A stretch of DNA of 64,000 bases from Microplitis mediator (lineage: Eukaryota > Arthropoda > Insecta > Hymenoptera > Braconidae), in the NCBI RefSeq assembly GCF_029852145.1, contig NC_079975.1, forward strand, positions 7,192,001 to 7,256,000, in the 5' to 3' direction. The notes below the pieces were generated by a model. That model made no database searches and was not told where the DNA came from. It worked only from the letters and a program-made list of their open reading frames with translations. Each line of letters begins with the position of its first letter. Positions within the stretch are counted from its first letter, which is position 1. This document shows, one piece after another, positions 1 through 11,024 of this stretch. The position numbers and the translations under genes were made by a program.

Positions 1-66
1 TTTTGTAATTTATTTGCTGGAAAAAAAATCCGAAAATTTTTAATTATCTGCTAACTTCAGGATCAT
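1..66. mobile_element. Family A foldback MITE, right-end fragment
   Basis: The stretch ends in CTAACTTCAGGATCAT, the family A terminus seen at full copies such as 1679-1882. Its left part lies outside the window or is lost. It is non-coding. Confidence 0.7.
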
Positions 67-133
67 CTTTTTTTTTATAATTGTTTAAAAAAAAATCAAA
101 AAATTATTAGACGTCGGCTAACTTCAGTATCAT
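67..133. mobile_element. Family A foldback MITE, second right-end fragment
   Basis: A second terminus, ending GGCTAACTTCAGTATCAT, follows directly after the first. Two right ends in tandem suggest one A copy landed in another or a rearrangement removed the intervening half. Confidence 0.65.
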
Positions 134-155
134 TCAAATTTAAATAAATTTTTTT

Positions 156-343
156 ATGATACTGAAGTTAGCGGACGTCTGATAATTTTTGAATATTTTT
201 TTCAAAACGATAAATTATAAAAAAAAAAAATTGCACCTATAGTTTTTCTAATTTTCATGTGCATATTTGTTTTTTTTTTTTTTGTAATTAATTTGTTAAA
301 AAAAAATCCGAAAATTTTTAACTGTCTACTGACTTCAGGATTT
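156..343. mobile_element. Family A foldback MITE, nearly full length
   Basis: It begins ATGATACTGAAGTTAGC and ends CTGACTTCAGGAT. The arms are inverted repeats carrying the GACGTC-like block and the inner words TTGCACCTATAG and CATGTGCATA. About 190 bp, no coding capacity. The right end abuts family B with no clear target duplication, so this junction may be secondary. Confidence 0.75.
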
Positions 344-539
344 ATGAGAGTGAATGTAGCAGACATCAGATAAATTCAAAATTATAAATAAATTATTTAA
401 AAAATAATATTTTTAAAATATGCACTTACTAATTTCAAAATTTTTTAAATGCGTATTTTTTCAAATTTTATTTTATCAATCATTTACTCGATTTATCAAT
501 AATTTTAAATTTGTCTGATGTCTGCTACATCACACTCAT
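344..539. mobile_element. Family B foldback MITE
   Basis: TIRs start ATGAGAGTGAATGTAGCAG and end CTGCTACATCACACTCAT. The inner inverted words (GCACTTACTAATTTC, AAATGCGTATTTTT) match copies at 1458 and 2572. Non-coding, about 196 bp. Confidence 0.75.
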
Positions 540-888
540 GAATTTTTACACCGACACCAACACTCACTATTACCATTTTTTATTTTTTTTTAAATTTTTC
601 ACTACCACTCACTTCATTTATGACCCAAAATTACTTAAATCACTTCACTATTATCACAAATAAACTAAACACTTTTCACTTGACACTTTAATGTATTCAA
701 ATTACAATGAATTTTAAAAAATTAATAACCGAATTCAAGATATCGACACTGCACCGAACACTGAGTCTGAGTTCTCATCAAAATTTACCTCCCCCTAATT
801 TAAAATTTACCCATACGTCACTGCGCGGTTTTAAATTTTTTAAATTTCATTGGTTTACAAACTAATCGATTTTGAAAAATTTAAACCA
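540..888. other. Unique AT-rich sequence upstream of candidate exon
   Basis: No repeat family is recognised. It includes a somewhat GC-richer patch (about 728-830) and a short inverted pair, TGGTTT at 851 and AAACCA at 884. If the reading frame at 889 is real, its transcription start would lie here, but no clear TATA or initiator pair was identified. Confidence 0.3.
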
Positions 889-976
889 ATGGGTGACCGT
901 GAAAATGATGAAGCTCGAGCCAACTTCATGTTGATGCCCATTAGTGCTTCATCATTGCCATTGTTGACATCTCCGG
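889..976 (+). CDS. Candidate short 5' coding exon (unrecognised product)
   Basis: An ATG at 889 opens a frame reading MGDRENDEARANFMLMPISA and about nine further residues. It is unusually balanced in composition against the AT-rich surroundings. An in-frame TAA at 841-843 lies upstream, so the ATG is the first possible start. At 977 the frame meets GTAATT, a usable though not ideal splice donor; read through, the frame stays open only into AT-rich sequence near 1015. No domain is recognisable and no partner exon was found. It could be a first coding exon of a gene extending to the right, or chance. Confidence 0.3.
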
Positions 977-1457
977 TAATTTTACTTGATCTAATTAAAT
1001 CAATAATTAATTAAATAAATTTGTTAATTAATATTTTGACATTTATTTTAAATTAAAGACATAATTTATTATTATTTAATTATAATCAAGTTATAATATA
1101 GTGTTTAAAAAAAATGCTGGGCAACAATGGATCGATCATTGTAAAACAAAAAATAAAATACCGGAATAAAAATAAGTAGAAGTGACAAAATAAATGTGTT
1201 AGTGAATGTTTAGTGCAGTGAATAAAAGTAAAAGATGTTTTTTTTTTTTATTTTATTTTCAACGAGTAAATGAAGTCAAGAGTTGATCGATAATTTCGTG
1301 GAAAAATGGCGGGCTAGAGTTCTTGGAATTTCTTTGTCTAAAATTTTCTATTGCATTTCTATCTCTGTTATATTTAAATGTCTCAGCCTCAGCTCAATTT
1401 ATTTTTTGTTATTTTAAACGTCTATTCAAATGATTAATTTTTTTTTGAATTAAAAAT
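977..1457. other. Unique AT-rich sequence
   Basis: No gene or repeat family recognised. It would be intron sequence if the exon ending at 976 is real. Confidence 0.3.
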
Positions 1458-1633
1458 ATGAGGGTGAATGATGCAGACATCAGACAAATTTAAAATTATA
1501 AATAAATAGAAATGCGCATTTAAAAAATTTTCAAATTAATGATTGCATTTTTTATAAATATTATTTTTTTAATTATTTACTCTATTTAATTCGAATTTTA
1601 AATTTATCTGATGTCTACTACATTCACACTCGT
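1458..1633. mobile_element. Family B foldback MITE with 8-bp target duplication
   Basis: TIRs run from ATGAGGGTGAATGATGCAGA to CTACTACATTCACACTCGT. It is flanked by perfect 8-bp direct repeats TTAAAAAT (1450-1457 and 1634-1641). This copy defines the ends of family B; an 8-bp duplication is typical of hAT-like transposition. Confidence 0.88.
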
Positions 1634-1678
1634 TTAAAAATTGCAAATATTAATTTTTTTTCTTCTGGTTTAAATTTT

Positions 1679-1882
1679 ATGATACTGAAGTTAGCCGACG
1701 TCTAATAATTTTTAAATTTTTTTTTCAACAAATAAATTACAAAAAAAATAAAAAAAAAAATATGCACATGTAGAGAATTCAAAAAACTACAGGTGCAATT
1801 TTTTAAAATATTTTTTTTTTAATAATTTATTGTCTAAAAAAAAATCCAAAAATTATTAGACGTCGGCTAACTTCAGTATCAT
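1679..1882. mobile_element. Family A foldback MITE with 8-bp target duplication
   Basis: Complete copy from ATGATACTGAAGTTAGCCGA to CGGCTAACTTCAGTATCAT. Perfect 8-bp repeats TAAATTTT lie at 1671-1678 and 1883-1890. The arms are largely complementary, so the transcript or single strand would fold into a hairpin of roughly 100 bp. Confidence 0.9.
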
Positions 1883-2059
1883 TAAATTTTGTGCCATTAT
1901 AAAATATTCCGCCATTTTTTCACTTGAAATTTTAAGTTTCGATTCGATATAAAAAATAAAGTGTCGTGATATTTAAATTTGTGTAATCGATAATTAACAA
2001 TCGCGGAATTCGATTTTATTTTTTTTTTCAGTCAGTTGATTAGTAAGTGAATAATTAAG

Positions 2060-2400
2060 TGAAGTTTTATTTCAATAGTGAGTGAAGTTTTCTTTTAATA
2101 GAAAGTGAAGTTTTATGATTTTGAAGTTAGCTGACAATTTAAAATTTTCGGGTTTATTTTTTTCAACAAATCAATGACAAAAAAAAAAAAGCTATAAAAT
2201 GCATGTATAGGAAATTCAAAAATGTATAGGTGTAATTTTTTCAAATATTTTTTTTCGTTTACAATTTATTGGTTCAAAGAAAATCCAAAAACTATTAGAT
2301 CTCGATTAACTTTAGAATCACGAAGTTTTATTGCATTAAAAGCGAAGTTTAATTTTAATCGTGAGTGAAGTTTTATTTAAAAAGTGAAAATAAAAATTTA
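2060..2400. repeat. Degenerate repeats of GTGAGTGAAGTTTTATT
   Basis: The word (GTGAGT)GAAGTTTTATT recurs at least five times around 2060-2114 and 2322-2380, interrupted by a family A insertion. It may be an old short tandem array; no coding sense is apparent. Confidence 0.5.
2115..2321. mobile_element. Family A foldback MITE inserted in a short repeat
   Basis: A diverged copy from ATGATTTTGAAGTTAGCTGA to AACTTTAGAATCAC. It is flanked by perfect 8-bp direct repeats GAAGTTTT (2107-2114 and 2322-2329). Confidence 0.85.
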
Positions 2401-2430
2401 AAGTAAATGGACAAGTATTTAGTGCCCTTT

Positions 2431-2506
2431 TGTCTTCGATTCCTTGACGAAATGAATAATTTTCTGCTGTCATCGAAGACATCGTGACAAAAAAAACAGC
2501 AAATGG
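2431..2506 (+). other. Short hairpin followed by consensus splice donor
   Basis: GTCTTCGAT (about 2431) and ATCGAAGAC (about 2473) are perfect inverted repeats. Downstream, AAATG is followed by GTGAGT with the GT at 2506-2507, a strong donor consensus. The frames before it are short and meet stops, so an exon here would be non-coding or tiny. Confidence 0.2.
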
Positions 2507-2571
2507 TGAGTCAATTTTAATTAAAATTAAAATTTATTTCAAAATTTATATGAAATTATCCATGAGTGTGA

Positions 2572-2968
2572 ATGTAGCAGACATCACACAAATTTAAAAT
2601 GATTAATAAATAGACTAAATAATTAATAAAATAAAATTTTTAAAAAATGCGCATTTAAGAAATTTTGAAATTAGTAAGTGCATTTTTTATAAATATTATT
2701 TTTTTAATCATTTACTCTATTTATTTACGATCCTGAAGTTAGCAGACAGTTACAAATTTTCGGATTTTTCTTTTCAACAAATAAATTACAAAAAAAAAAA
2801 AAATACACACGTAGAAAATTTAACTATAGGTGCAATTTTTCAAAATATTTTTATTTTCTAGTTAATCGTTTTTAAAAAAATTCAAAAATTGTCAGACGTC
2901 TGCTAACTTCAGTATCATATTTATTTATAGTTTTAAAATTGTCTGATGTCTGCTATATTCACACTTAT
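2572..2968. mobile_element. Family B foldback MITE split by a family A element
   Basis: Left end ATGAGTGTGAATGTAGCAGA, right end TGCTATATTCACACTTAT. Family A occupies 2727-2918; removing it and one 8-bp repeat gives a normal B body of about 200 bp. Confidence 0.85.
2727..2918. mobile_element. Family A element nested in family B
   Basis: It runs from ACGATCCTGAAGTTAGCAGA to CTGCTAACTTCAGTATCAT. Target duplication ATTTATTT at 2719-2726 and 2919-2926. The host sequence is known from other B copies, which makes this an unusually clear insertion. Confidence 0.9.
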
Positions 2969-3946
2969 GATTTTTCACAGTGATACAATTTATGAATTAA
3001 AAAATTATGCATTTTGTGATCATGATAACATATTGTAAATAGAGTCATATATTTTAATATATGATGTTTACATATCGATTTTGAGTATGAGTTTAATAAA
3101 AAAATATGTAGTTAAAAGAAAATGTAAATGATATTGGGCCATTGACTGTGCGTTCCTTCGTAACGAATTCTCTCTTGTGGAACACATCAACTAAACTTTC
3201 ACTCTAAAACTCTATATATATATACATATATATGGTTGTCTTTATTCAGCTCTTGGTTTGTAACCTATTACATCTCATACTTTTACCTCATTCACTGGAA
3301 CATTCGAATAAAGTACACTTGAGATGATGGTGAACTGTATTACAGAGTATTTCACATTCTTATTATTATTATATATATATGTGTATATACATACGGCCTT
3401 TCATTTCTCGTGACTTTATTCTCGAGGCTGCGTGAATCCTCACTGTCAATGCCAAATTCCAAGGGGGGCAATCGACTACTTTCTAGATTGTGGTTCCGGC
3501 ACGTTTTTTTTCGGCTAAGTACAATGACCTTACGCCAGTGACATAATTTTACAATTGACTTATTTTTTTTTTTATTCTTTAATTTTTTTTTTGAATTAAC
3601 CGAAATATTATTTGATAACCCAGATATTTAATTATTGTTTATAAAAATTTAATTAAGACAAATTATTTAATTGTTAATTAAATTAATGATAATTATATTT
3701 TTTTTTAAATTTACTTTCCAAAATCTGAATACGATTATGTTTTTATTTTTTTAAACTTTCTAAAAAAAATTACTGACGTTAAGAGATAATATTTAATTAA
3801 TTAAATAATTTTATAGTTCATCATTTTTAATGATAATTTTAAGTTGAGTTATAAATAAAAATATTTTATAAATAATTTTATTTAAACTTGAACTTTATTT
3901 TAAGAACAGAGGAATTTTAGTTTAAATAATATCATGAAATTTTAAT
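2969..3946. other. Unique AT-rich sequence
   Basis: No gene found. Contains AT microsatellite-like patches (3217-3233, 3366-3392) and a GC-richer segment at about 3400-3540. Below 3947 it is very AT-rich without recognisable structure. Confidence 0.3.
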
Positions 3947-4930
3947 AGTTAATAAGAAAGTACTAATTAATTATTATTTGAGAATAGTTTAATTTTATAC
4001 TGATTTACTTAAATATCAAGTAAGGAATCTGTGATATTTTTTGAGTGATTAAATTTTTTTAAATGACCCGCCTTTTTTTCTTAAAAGTCGCCATTTTTTG
4101 TACTACTGCCACGCCAATGCTGCTGCTTGTGTGCGGTAGAAAGCAAAAACAGCCAAAAATATAAATATGTCAGCTTAGATTGCAACAAGTCGTCTGTTTT
4201 AGACTTGATATATTTATTTTAATTAAACGAAACGGATTACAGTAGTCATGTTGGGTAGAGCTCTCTTCTTCAAAAATCTAAATATAATTTTTAAAAAACC
4301 AGGACAATTTATTGAGTCTTTCGGAAGATTCCGTGGCCGCGTACATACGAACGGACTAGTCTTCAATGAAAATAAAAAACAAATTAAAGTTTTCATTATG
4401 AATAAACAATCAAACTGACCTTAAATTGTGCGAGACTCGTTTATTAGAATGTCCCCTGTGTAAAAGTGGGTTTGCTGTTCTATATTAGTGTAGTATATAA
4501 ATAATAAATGAGATTTAATGTCAGTAAATGAGCGAAAAAATTTAAAGCGAAAGTTGCGCTTCGCATTCGCGGTGCGCAAAAAATTTTTTCTTTAATTGAT
4601 CAAAATTTCTGTTTTATCAATCGCTAATTTACATACGACTATTACAAAATTTTAATTACTTTCTATGGCTTACGCTTCATAAAAAATTAAAACAAAGGTA
4701 CTAATTACCCACGTGAAACTATCAAATAATTCATTAATTTATAAGTTTAAATTAAGTGACAAGGGTTCGAATATAAATTTTTTACAGGGATCTGCTTTAC
4801 AATAATCTAGAGCTCACGCAAAAAAATTTGTCAATTCATTAGAAATTCCGGAGTAAATCGTGTTTACATACATACTAATGTAAGAACAAGCCAACAGTTA
4901 ACACCAAAATTAAAAATTAATTTTATTACT
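3947..4930 (+). repeat. Inverted duplication H, arm 1
   Basis: About 980 bp that recurs at high identity (mid-90s per cent judged by eye over sampled stretches) in inverse orientation at 25150-26133. Landmarks shared by both arms: AATGACCCGCC, a GC-rich block CTACTGCCACGCCAATGCTG, the 56-codon frame, CGCGGTGCGCAAAAAA and GGGTTCGAATATAAA. The ends carry no long TIR. Outer flanks are AATAGT at the left and AGTATC at the right of the second arm, so a 3-bp AGT duplication around the whole 22-kb unit is possible but weak. Confidence 0.85.
4248..4418 (+). CDS. 56-residue open frame in duplicated segment H (arm 1)
   Basis: ATG at 4248 opens a frame starting MLGRALFFKNLNIIFKKPG and ending FIMNKQSN. 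The first 35 residues are rich in Arg/Lys with a single acidic residue and an alternating hydrophobic pattern, like a mitochondrial presequence. The copy at 25667-25837 has the same length and differs at about four residues. It may be exon 1 of a mitochondrial protein gene captured or duplicated here, with the C-terminal part being intron read-through. A donor-like GTACAT occurs inside, after FGRFRGR. Not matched to a named protein. Confidence 0.3.
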   Translation: MLGRALFFKNLNIIFKKPGQFIESFGRFRGRVHTNGLVFNENKKQIKVFIMNKQSN

Positions 4931-5959
4931 CTTACTTATACTTATAATTATGTCGATTACTGTACATACGTTCCCACAATTTATTAATGTTTTCATAAAA
5001 AGTTTATAGAAACAATAATAAAAAATTTGTTTTCTCTGCCCTAATTTTGGACCCGCCAATTATTAATTAAAAAAAGAATTCCACAATTAAATCCACCGTA
5101 ATTTCGATTCTTTAGAACAAGTTTTATTATTGAGCTGCGCAAACAGAATAATAAAATTACCTATTACTAACAAAATTGCCGTCAATTAATAATTGAAACA
5201 AAATATTCATCTAGCGCGTTCGCTATTAAACTAATTAATGAATTTTAAATTATTTAGTCGAGTAAATTTTCAAAGTTTGATCATTAGTAAGTTCAAGACG
5301 TAGAAGAGCTTCGATAACTAAGTCATTAATTAAGACATTAATATCATTATTATTATTATTGTTATCATTATTATCACTATTACAGTAGAGAAATAATAAC
5401 AATGTTATTTGTTTCCGAAGTATCCATATAATGACTCGAACACTGTTTCCGTCAGGCAATAACATAACTGATACTTGGATTTAAGTTTAACTAAACGTGT
5501 TTCTCTGTTTTGCTTGACTGATTATGTTCACCTGACTTAATAAATTAGACATTCATCGTGTCAAGTACGTCGCTCGTAATATGTTTGATTAGTGCAACAA
5601 TAAAATTATCATCAACTCGACTCAAATTAAAATAAAAGGAAATGTAACTTTACTATATTAATATTTTGTCTTTTTTCTTTGTTAATTTATTTAAATGCCA
5701 TTAAGTAAATAAATTAACTACAGCTTTATGAAAATAATAAATTCAACACTTAACTTTTTCTCAAGATAATATACAAGGCTTTACAACGTCTTTTGATCTT
5801 TTATAAACACGATTTAGTGACTCGTAGCATCACAAAAGAGCATTCATTGGTCAAGTATGCAAGTTTTTTTAATTTTTAAATATTCAATTTGCATATTTTC
5901 TTTTTTTTCTTTTGTCTTTTACTGTCTCCAGTTGTCTGCAAATATATTTATATTTATTA
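4931..5959. other. Unique AT-rich sequence with AAT/ATT repeats
   Basis: No gene recognised. A degenerate (ATT)n patch at 5341-5385 produces a false Asn-rich frame on the minus strand. Confidence 0.3.
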
Positions 5960-6090
5960 GGGGCAGGGTGGGTAGAACAGGAGTGTGGGCAAAACGGACA
6001 ATGACACAAATTTGGTGAAAAATATTTATTTTTTCAAAATTGTTTGTCGAGGTCATTTATGACTTTTACCATCATGTTGATACAATTTTG

Positions 6091-6732
6091 ATGATAATGA
6101 AATTAGCCGATGTCTAGTGACGTCTTGGATTTTTTTAAAAACGATAAATCTAAAAAAAAATATATATTTCGGAAAATTGCACCTATAGTTTTTTAAATTT
6201 TCTACATGCTCGAGTCGAAATTTTTTTTAACTTATAAGTTTATAAACTCTGTTTCAACCTCGTATAGTTTTTAGTCTGTACATTAGGGTGAAATGGGTTT
6301 TAGAAGATAAAGAACTCCATTGAAATTAAACCCTATTTCACTCCAGTAGCGACATACGTTCGTTTTTAGACGAGTTAGGTTGAGCAAGGTTTTAAATTTA
6401 AACTCTCTTTTGGCCCTACTCATGTTCGTTTCCAGATGAGTTAGGTTGAGAGAGGGTTTTAATTCAAACCCGGTTAGACCCTAGTTATCGTGACCTACAT
6501 TTTTTCCACTAAATTTATAAATAATACAAGAAAATTATAAATAAAATTATACTTCTTTTTCGAACTTATTTAAGGCGTACTAGGATGAAACAGAGTTTTA
6601 AACTTCAAACTAAACCCTAATTCACTCCTTACCCGAATTTCAGGCGAGTTAGGTTGAAAAAGGTTTTAAAATTGAGGCGGCAAATTCCCACATCAAAAGG
6701 AAAATTGTTAATTGTCTGCTAACCAGGATCAT
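6091..6732. mobile_element. Family A element nested in K and itself interrupted
   Basis: Left end ATGATAATGAAATTAGCCGA, right end CTGCTAACCAGGATCAT. Flanking 8-bp repeats CAATTTTG (6083-6090) and AAATTTTG (6733-6740) match at 7 of 8. The normal 200-bp body is enlarged by about 490 bp between CTACATG and GGAAAATTG. Confidence 0.8.
6210..6697. mobile_element. Insert L inside family A, GAGTTAGGTTGA-rich foldback
   Basis: The insert starts and ends with inverted words (AACTCTGTTTCAACCTCGTA near 6246 against TACTAGGATGAAACAGAGTT near 6568). GAGTTAGGTTGA recurs at about 6370, 6438 and 6646, and TTAAACCCTATTTCACT pairs with GGTGAAATGGGTTTTA. Exact ends are uncertain. Confidence 0.55.
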
Positions 6733-6932
6733 AAATTTTGAGTGCCTTAAAATTTTATTTCTTAATTTTTTCAGGTTTTTTTTGGTGGACCTTTTTGATT
6801 TCGTTTCTTGTATTTTGATAATTTGAAATTCGATTTAATTTTTTCAAAAACAAGTCAAAAAAAGATTCCCGTATTTCTGTGCAAAAAAAAACCATTATTT
6901 TTTTAGCGGTCCTATTTTACCTGTCCCACCCC

Positions 6933-7878
6933 TAGAGTTTAAATGCCAACAGTTCAAATTTTGATTTTCTTATGAAAAAAGAACTATTTTATCTTATAAA
7001 AATTATGTGGTACCATAATGCTAGTAATAAATATATTTTACATTTATATAAATGTATGTATAACATACGTATTTATATTTATATATAAATTGGAGGGGAA
7101 AAAGTTATTGGATTCGGGTAAGCAAGAATAATGTTTTATAAAAGATTACAGTGGGTTAAAATACGCATGAGCAAAAAAACGAGATAGCAATACCTAGGAC
7201 AGGTCAGTGACAAAGCAAGGTCGTCTCCGAACGTCTCGTTATATTTTTCTAAAAAAATTTTGTCTGTAATGCGTCAGCAAAAAAATTATCTTACATATAT
7301 TTATATCAAAAAAATAATTTATTTCTTGCGTTTAATCTCAATTTTTTTATTGTAAAATATTTAAATTGGATTTTGTTCTTATGAAAACATGTTTATTAGT
7401 TGTCTGACTATTTTTATAACCTGCTAATAAATTAGCCAATTTTTTTTATTACCGGCTAAATTACTACATCGAATTATATTTTTCTTATGATATTTGACGG
7501 TCGTAAAGTTTCGCTCCTCAATATATTAAAAATTTATAGGAGGGGTCGGATCAAAAAATTAAAAAAAATCAAATTTTATTTTTACAAAATTTCATAAAAT
7601 TTTGATTACGCGCATAAAAAAATTGAATTTTATAATTTACCATTTTTTCAATTATTAAAATAAATTGCAATTTAAAGTTAAAAAAAAATAACGAGTATCC
7701 ATCTTACCCCTATAAATATTTAGAAAAAATTATTTTTTAAAATAAAAACTTCTCTTTTCATCTTATCAAGTTTAAAAAATAAAATCAGTAGTCATATCTA
7801 GTTATTACGTCACCTATGATAGATAAACGTCACTAACTTATTTATTGTTAACAGCAATGGTCATTTTTTCATATATGA
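6933..7878. other. Unique AT-rich sequence
   Basis: No gene or repeat family recognised; mostly A/T homopolymer runs. Confidence 0.3.
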
Positions 7879-8687
7879 CCCGTATGAAAATAACTTATGT
7901 GTAAAAATATATGATAAATATCAGAAAATATATGTGGCCAATTTAACTATATTTTCTGATATATTTTTTATTATATTAAAAAATTTAATATTCATCATAT
8001 ACGAGTTCATATATGTTTAGCATATATAAGTATATATATGTCAATTATATACAAAAAATATATTTTTATCATATATGCAAATATTTATTCTCGTCATATA
8101 CGAAAACTATATTTTTATCATACATCAAAATATATACTTCTATCATATACGAAAAATATATTCTGGTCATATATAAAAACATATATTTATATTGTGTATG
8201 GAAAAGAAAACTTTCTTATTCGTATGACCAACTCCAATTAAATTAGATCTAATTTTTCATGTACTCTTTAAATTGCAGTTATAATTTTCAAAATTAGTTA
8301 ATTTGATGCGAATATATATAACCCATATACATATACATACACCGAATAAAATATATGCTCAAATCTAACAAAAAAAATATATGGTGCCATGTATAATATA
8401 AATTATATGCTACCATATATTTCATTTTATATTTTTTGAATATAAAAGGAAATATATCAATACAATGTATTATAAGGTAATTGTAAATGTATATATAGCT
8501 TAATATAAAAAACACATGTTACATATATGGAATACATATATTTACTACTGTATATAATTTCATATTAAATCGGCCAAAATCTCTATATGATTTTTTATAA
8601 TATACAATATAATGTATCACATATTTTTTGTTGCAAACATATATGATTTTATATATTTTAACCATATATTTTTTTTTTCATACGGGG
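7879..8687. mobile_element. Family I element (CATATATG-rich), diverged copy
   Basis: TIRs CCCGTATGAAAATAA and TTTTTTTTCATACGGGG match the ends of the copies at 26917 and 54616. The body is packed with ATATATG/CATATAT words in both orientations, which explains several Tyr/Ile-rich false frames. About 810 bp, non-coding. Confidence 0.75.
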
Positions 8688-9280
8688 AAAATTTTGCGTA
8701 ATAAATTATTGATAGACCGGCTCAGTAAATTGTAAATATTCAAAATCGCTTGTTAACTAAATCGAAAAATTTTTTCTGCCGGATCGAATGTAAATTAAAC
8801 TCCTTGTTCACGTAAAGTTAAAGTCCAAAAAAAAAAAAAGAGTAATATTTGGCATTGAGTTTTAACCAGCGTATATTTCCGACAGCTTATTTTGAAATAG
8901 GGTAAAAAGATTGTTAATGACATTATTATTTTTAATAGAATCATGTGGGACGTTCATGGATATGTCGAGAGAAATCACTGAGACGGAAATAACTCCCGGG
9001 AAGACATAGGTCATCAACTCTTGCTGTCGTATCCATCTAGCGACTCGTGTCTCATGTCGGGACGTTATGGTTACGCCTCATATTCATGTCTCTGATACAC
9101 ATATATATTACATATGATATGAGTATTATAAGTAACGCAATGACTGCTGTAATCTATTGATAACAAATGGACTCATTGCAACTCTATTACATCGTTTTCA
9201 ATCTCTCATATTTTTTAACACAGAATAAATATATACTATGATAATAATTAAATAATAAACCATCTGTGTATATATATGTA
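8688..9280. other. Unique sequence, partly GC-richer
   Basis: 8940-9090 is less AT-rich (GTGGGACGTTCATGG, GGTTACGCCTCATATTC) and free of recognised repeats. No open frame with domain content. Confidence 0.3.
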
Positions 9281-9518
9281 CTGGGAAAAATCGGGAGTAA
9301 ATCCCTTGTCACTCGGAGTCCTAGAGTTTAAAAAATATATGACCGCATAAGGAGTAAATAGGGAGTTTTTTTTAGAGGAGTAATTTCAGAGTGATGTGAC
9401 TTTTATTTTAATCCACATCAACTCTGATCCGAAGTTTGAATGTTGAAATGAACTTCCCTACAAAAAGAATTTCACTACGAAAATTTCACTCCGTGTTCAC
9501 TCTGAAAATTTTTTACAG
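9281..9518. mobile_element. Family P element (GGAGT-rich)
   Basis: Ends CTGGGAAAAATCGGGAGT and ACTCTGAAAATTTTTTACAG, between TA dinucleotides (9279-9280 and 9519-9520). The interior repeats GGAGTAAAT / ATTTCACTCC in both orientations. About 240 bp. Confidence 0.75.
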
Positions 9519-10181
9519 TATATATATATTTATTGATTATTATATAAATTATCAATTAAATAATTTTTTTTCTTTAGTCATAAATTTGAAAACGGATGTC
9601 ATGAAAACTCTATCGTACCCCAGTTTAAAAATACACTCATAATAAATAATATTTTAGTATTCATGTTTTACTAATTAACATACCTATTAATTATTCAAAC
9701 AACTGGAAGCTTAATTATGCAATTGCATTTAAAATATATAATTATTTAAAGACATATATATGTAAAAAGAAAAACGATAATTTATTTATAGGATTTATTG
9801 TTTTTTATTTTTATTTATTAAGTAGACAATCATTTCCTGCGACACGTCATTAAATTCCGGCGGTGCATCCGTCTTAAACCCACTTATAAATCTTGATAAC
9901 GATACAAGATAATCGTAATCAGTTTTTTCAATTTTATATGTATTTTAAGTAACAAAAAAAATGCACATTACGATATGATAGAGTCATCGTGATAATTATT
10001 ATTGATATGAAGAGAGGGTCGGGAAAGTTAAATTATTATATTCAACCCAGAAAACAAAAAATTTGCAATATAGTCAGTTGTAGAGACGTCAAACTGGGAT
10101 TGTTACCCAAAATTACGCAGAATCAATAGTGAGATACAAATCTTTAAAAACCGTATTTGGAAAAAAAAATTTCTTTAAGTA
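9519..10181. other. Unique AT-rich sequence
   Basis: No gene or repeat family recognised. Confidence 0.3.
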
Positions 10182-11024
10182 CACTGTCAAAAAAAAGGGG
10201 TAAGTCCAGGCGGTGGAGGTGTTAAAATTTTCGGTGTTAAATTTGAACACCGAAAGCGGTGTTAAAATAACACCGCAAACGGTATAAATATTCTTTACTG
10301 CACTGAAAAAAATAATTGGTAGCAGCTACCGATTGGCAATTGGTAGCAACTACCGAAATAATCGGTAGCTGCTACTGATTAATTTTTGGTAACAGCTACC
10401 GATTATTTCGGTAGCTGTTAGTGATTGGAATTGGTACCAGCTACCGAAAAAAATCGGTAGCTGTTACCGAAAATTAGGTAACTGGTACCGAAATAATCGG
10501 TAGCGGTTACCAAAAAATAATCGGTAGTGGCTACCGTCTGCCAATAGGTAGCTGCTACCGAGTATTTTTTTCAGTGGTGTCAAAAAAATTTCCCAGTGTT
10601 AAAATATTTAACTTTGTAAATATTTTTACTTACTCGGTCACTACAGTTAACACAGTATTTTTATTAATTAATTAAATTAAATTAAATGAACAAATCACGG
10701 TTTTATTGGATAAAATTATTTTCTTGTTATTATTTAATGTTTGTTTTTAATTTTTGTACTTAATTAAATTATCGGTGATTGAAATGGAGGTCGTAAAATT
10801 CTGTAATTTTTAAATAAATTGCGTATAACACCAATAATTATTTAAATAAGTCCACAGCAAAATTGAAATTTCCTCCAGATAATATTCATTAAATGTTTAT
10901 ATTTTTTTCGGTGTAATATTTTTTTTCTAATGTCTATACGTGGAATTTTTTATCACCAATTTAACACCGGTATTTTAACACCGCCTACCCCGATATTTCA
11001 TTTTAATACCGCTCTTTTTATACT
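10182..11024. mobile_element. Family C element (ACACCG-rich) split by element D
   Basis: Left end CACTGTCAAAAAAAAGGGGT after TA; right end decayed (GCTCTTTTTATACTTA). The GGTGTTAAAA / TTTTAACACC words recur in both orientations. A middle block around 10740-10905 is shared with the copies at 48765 and 61242 (one C subfamily). D interrupts it at 10301-10576. Confidence 0.8.
10301..10576. mobile_element. Element D: GGTAGC/GCTACC palindrome-filled MITE
   Basis: TIRs CACTGAAAAAAATA and TATTTTTTTCAGTG. Almost the whole 276 bp is made of repeats such as GGTAGCAGCTACCGA and its variants (GGTAACAGCTACC, GGTACCAGCTACC) separated by AT spacers. Comparison with other C elements shows the host is continuous across the insertion (TTTACTG + GTGTC) without an obvious target duplication. 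Confidence 0.75.

Larger units (their letters stand above)
5960..6932. mobile_element. G-rich-TIR element K, outer member of a three-level nest
   Basis: Left end GGGGCAGGGTGGGTAGAACA; right end reads inwards as GGGGTGGGACAGGTAAAATA. Both lie beside TA (5958-5959, 6933-6934), as expected for Tc1/mariner-type insertion. Internally it repeats words such as GGGCAAAACGG. A family A element is inserted at 6091-6732. Confidence 0.7.
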
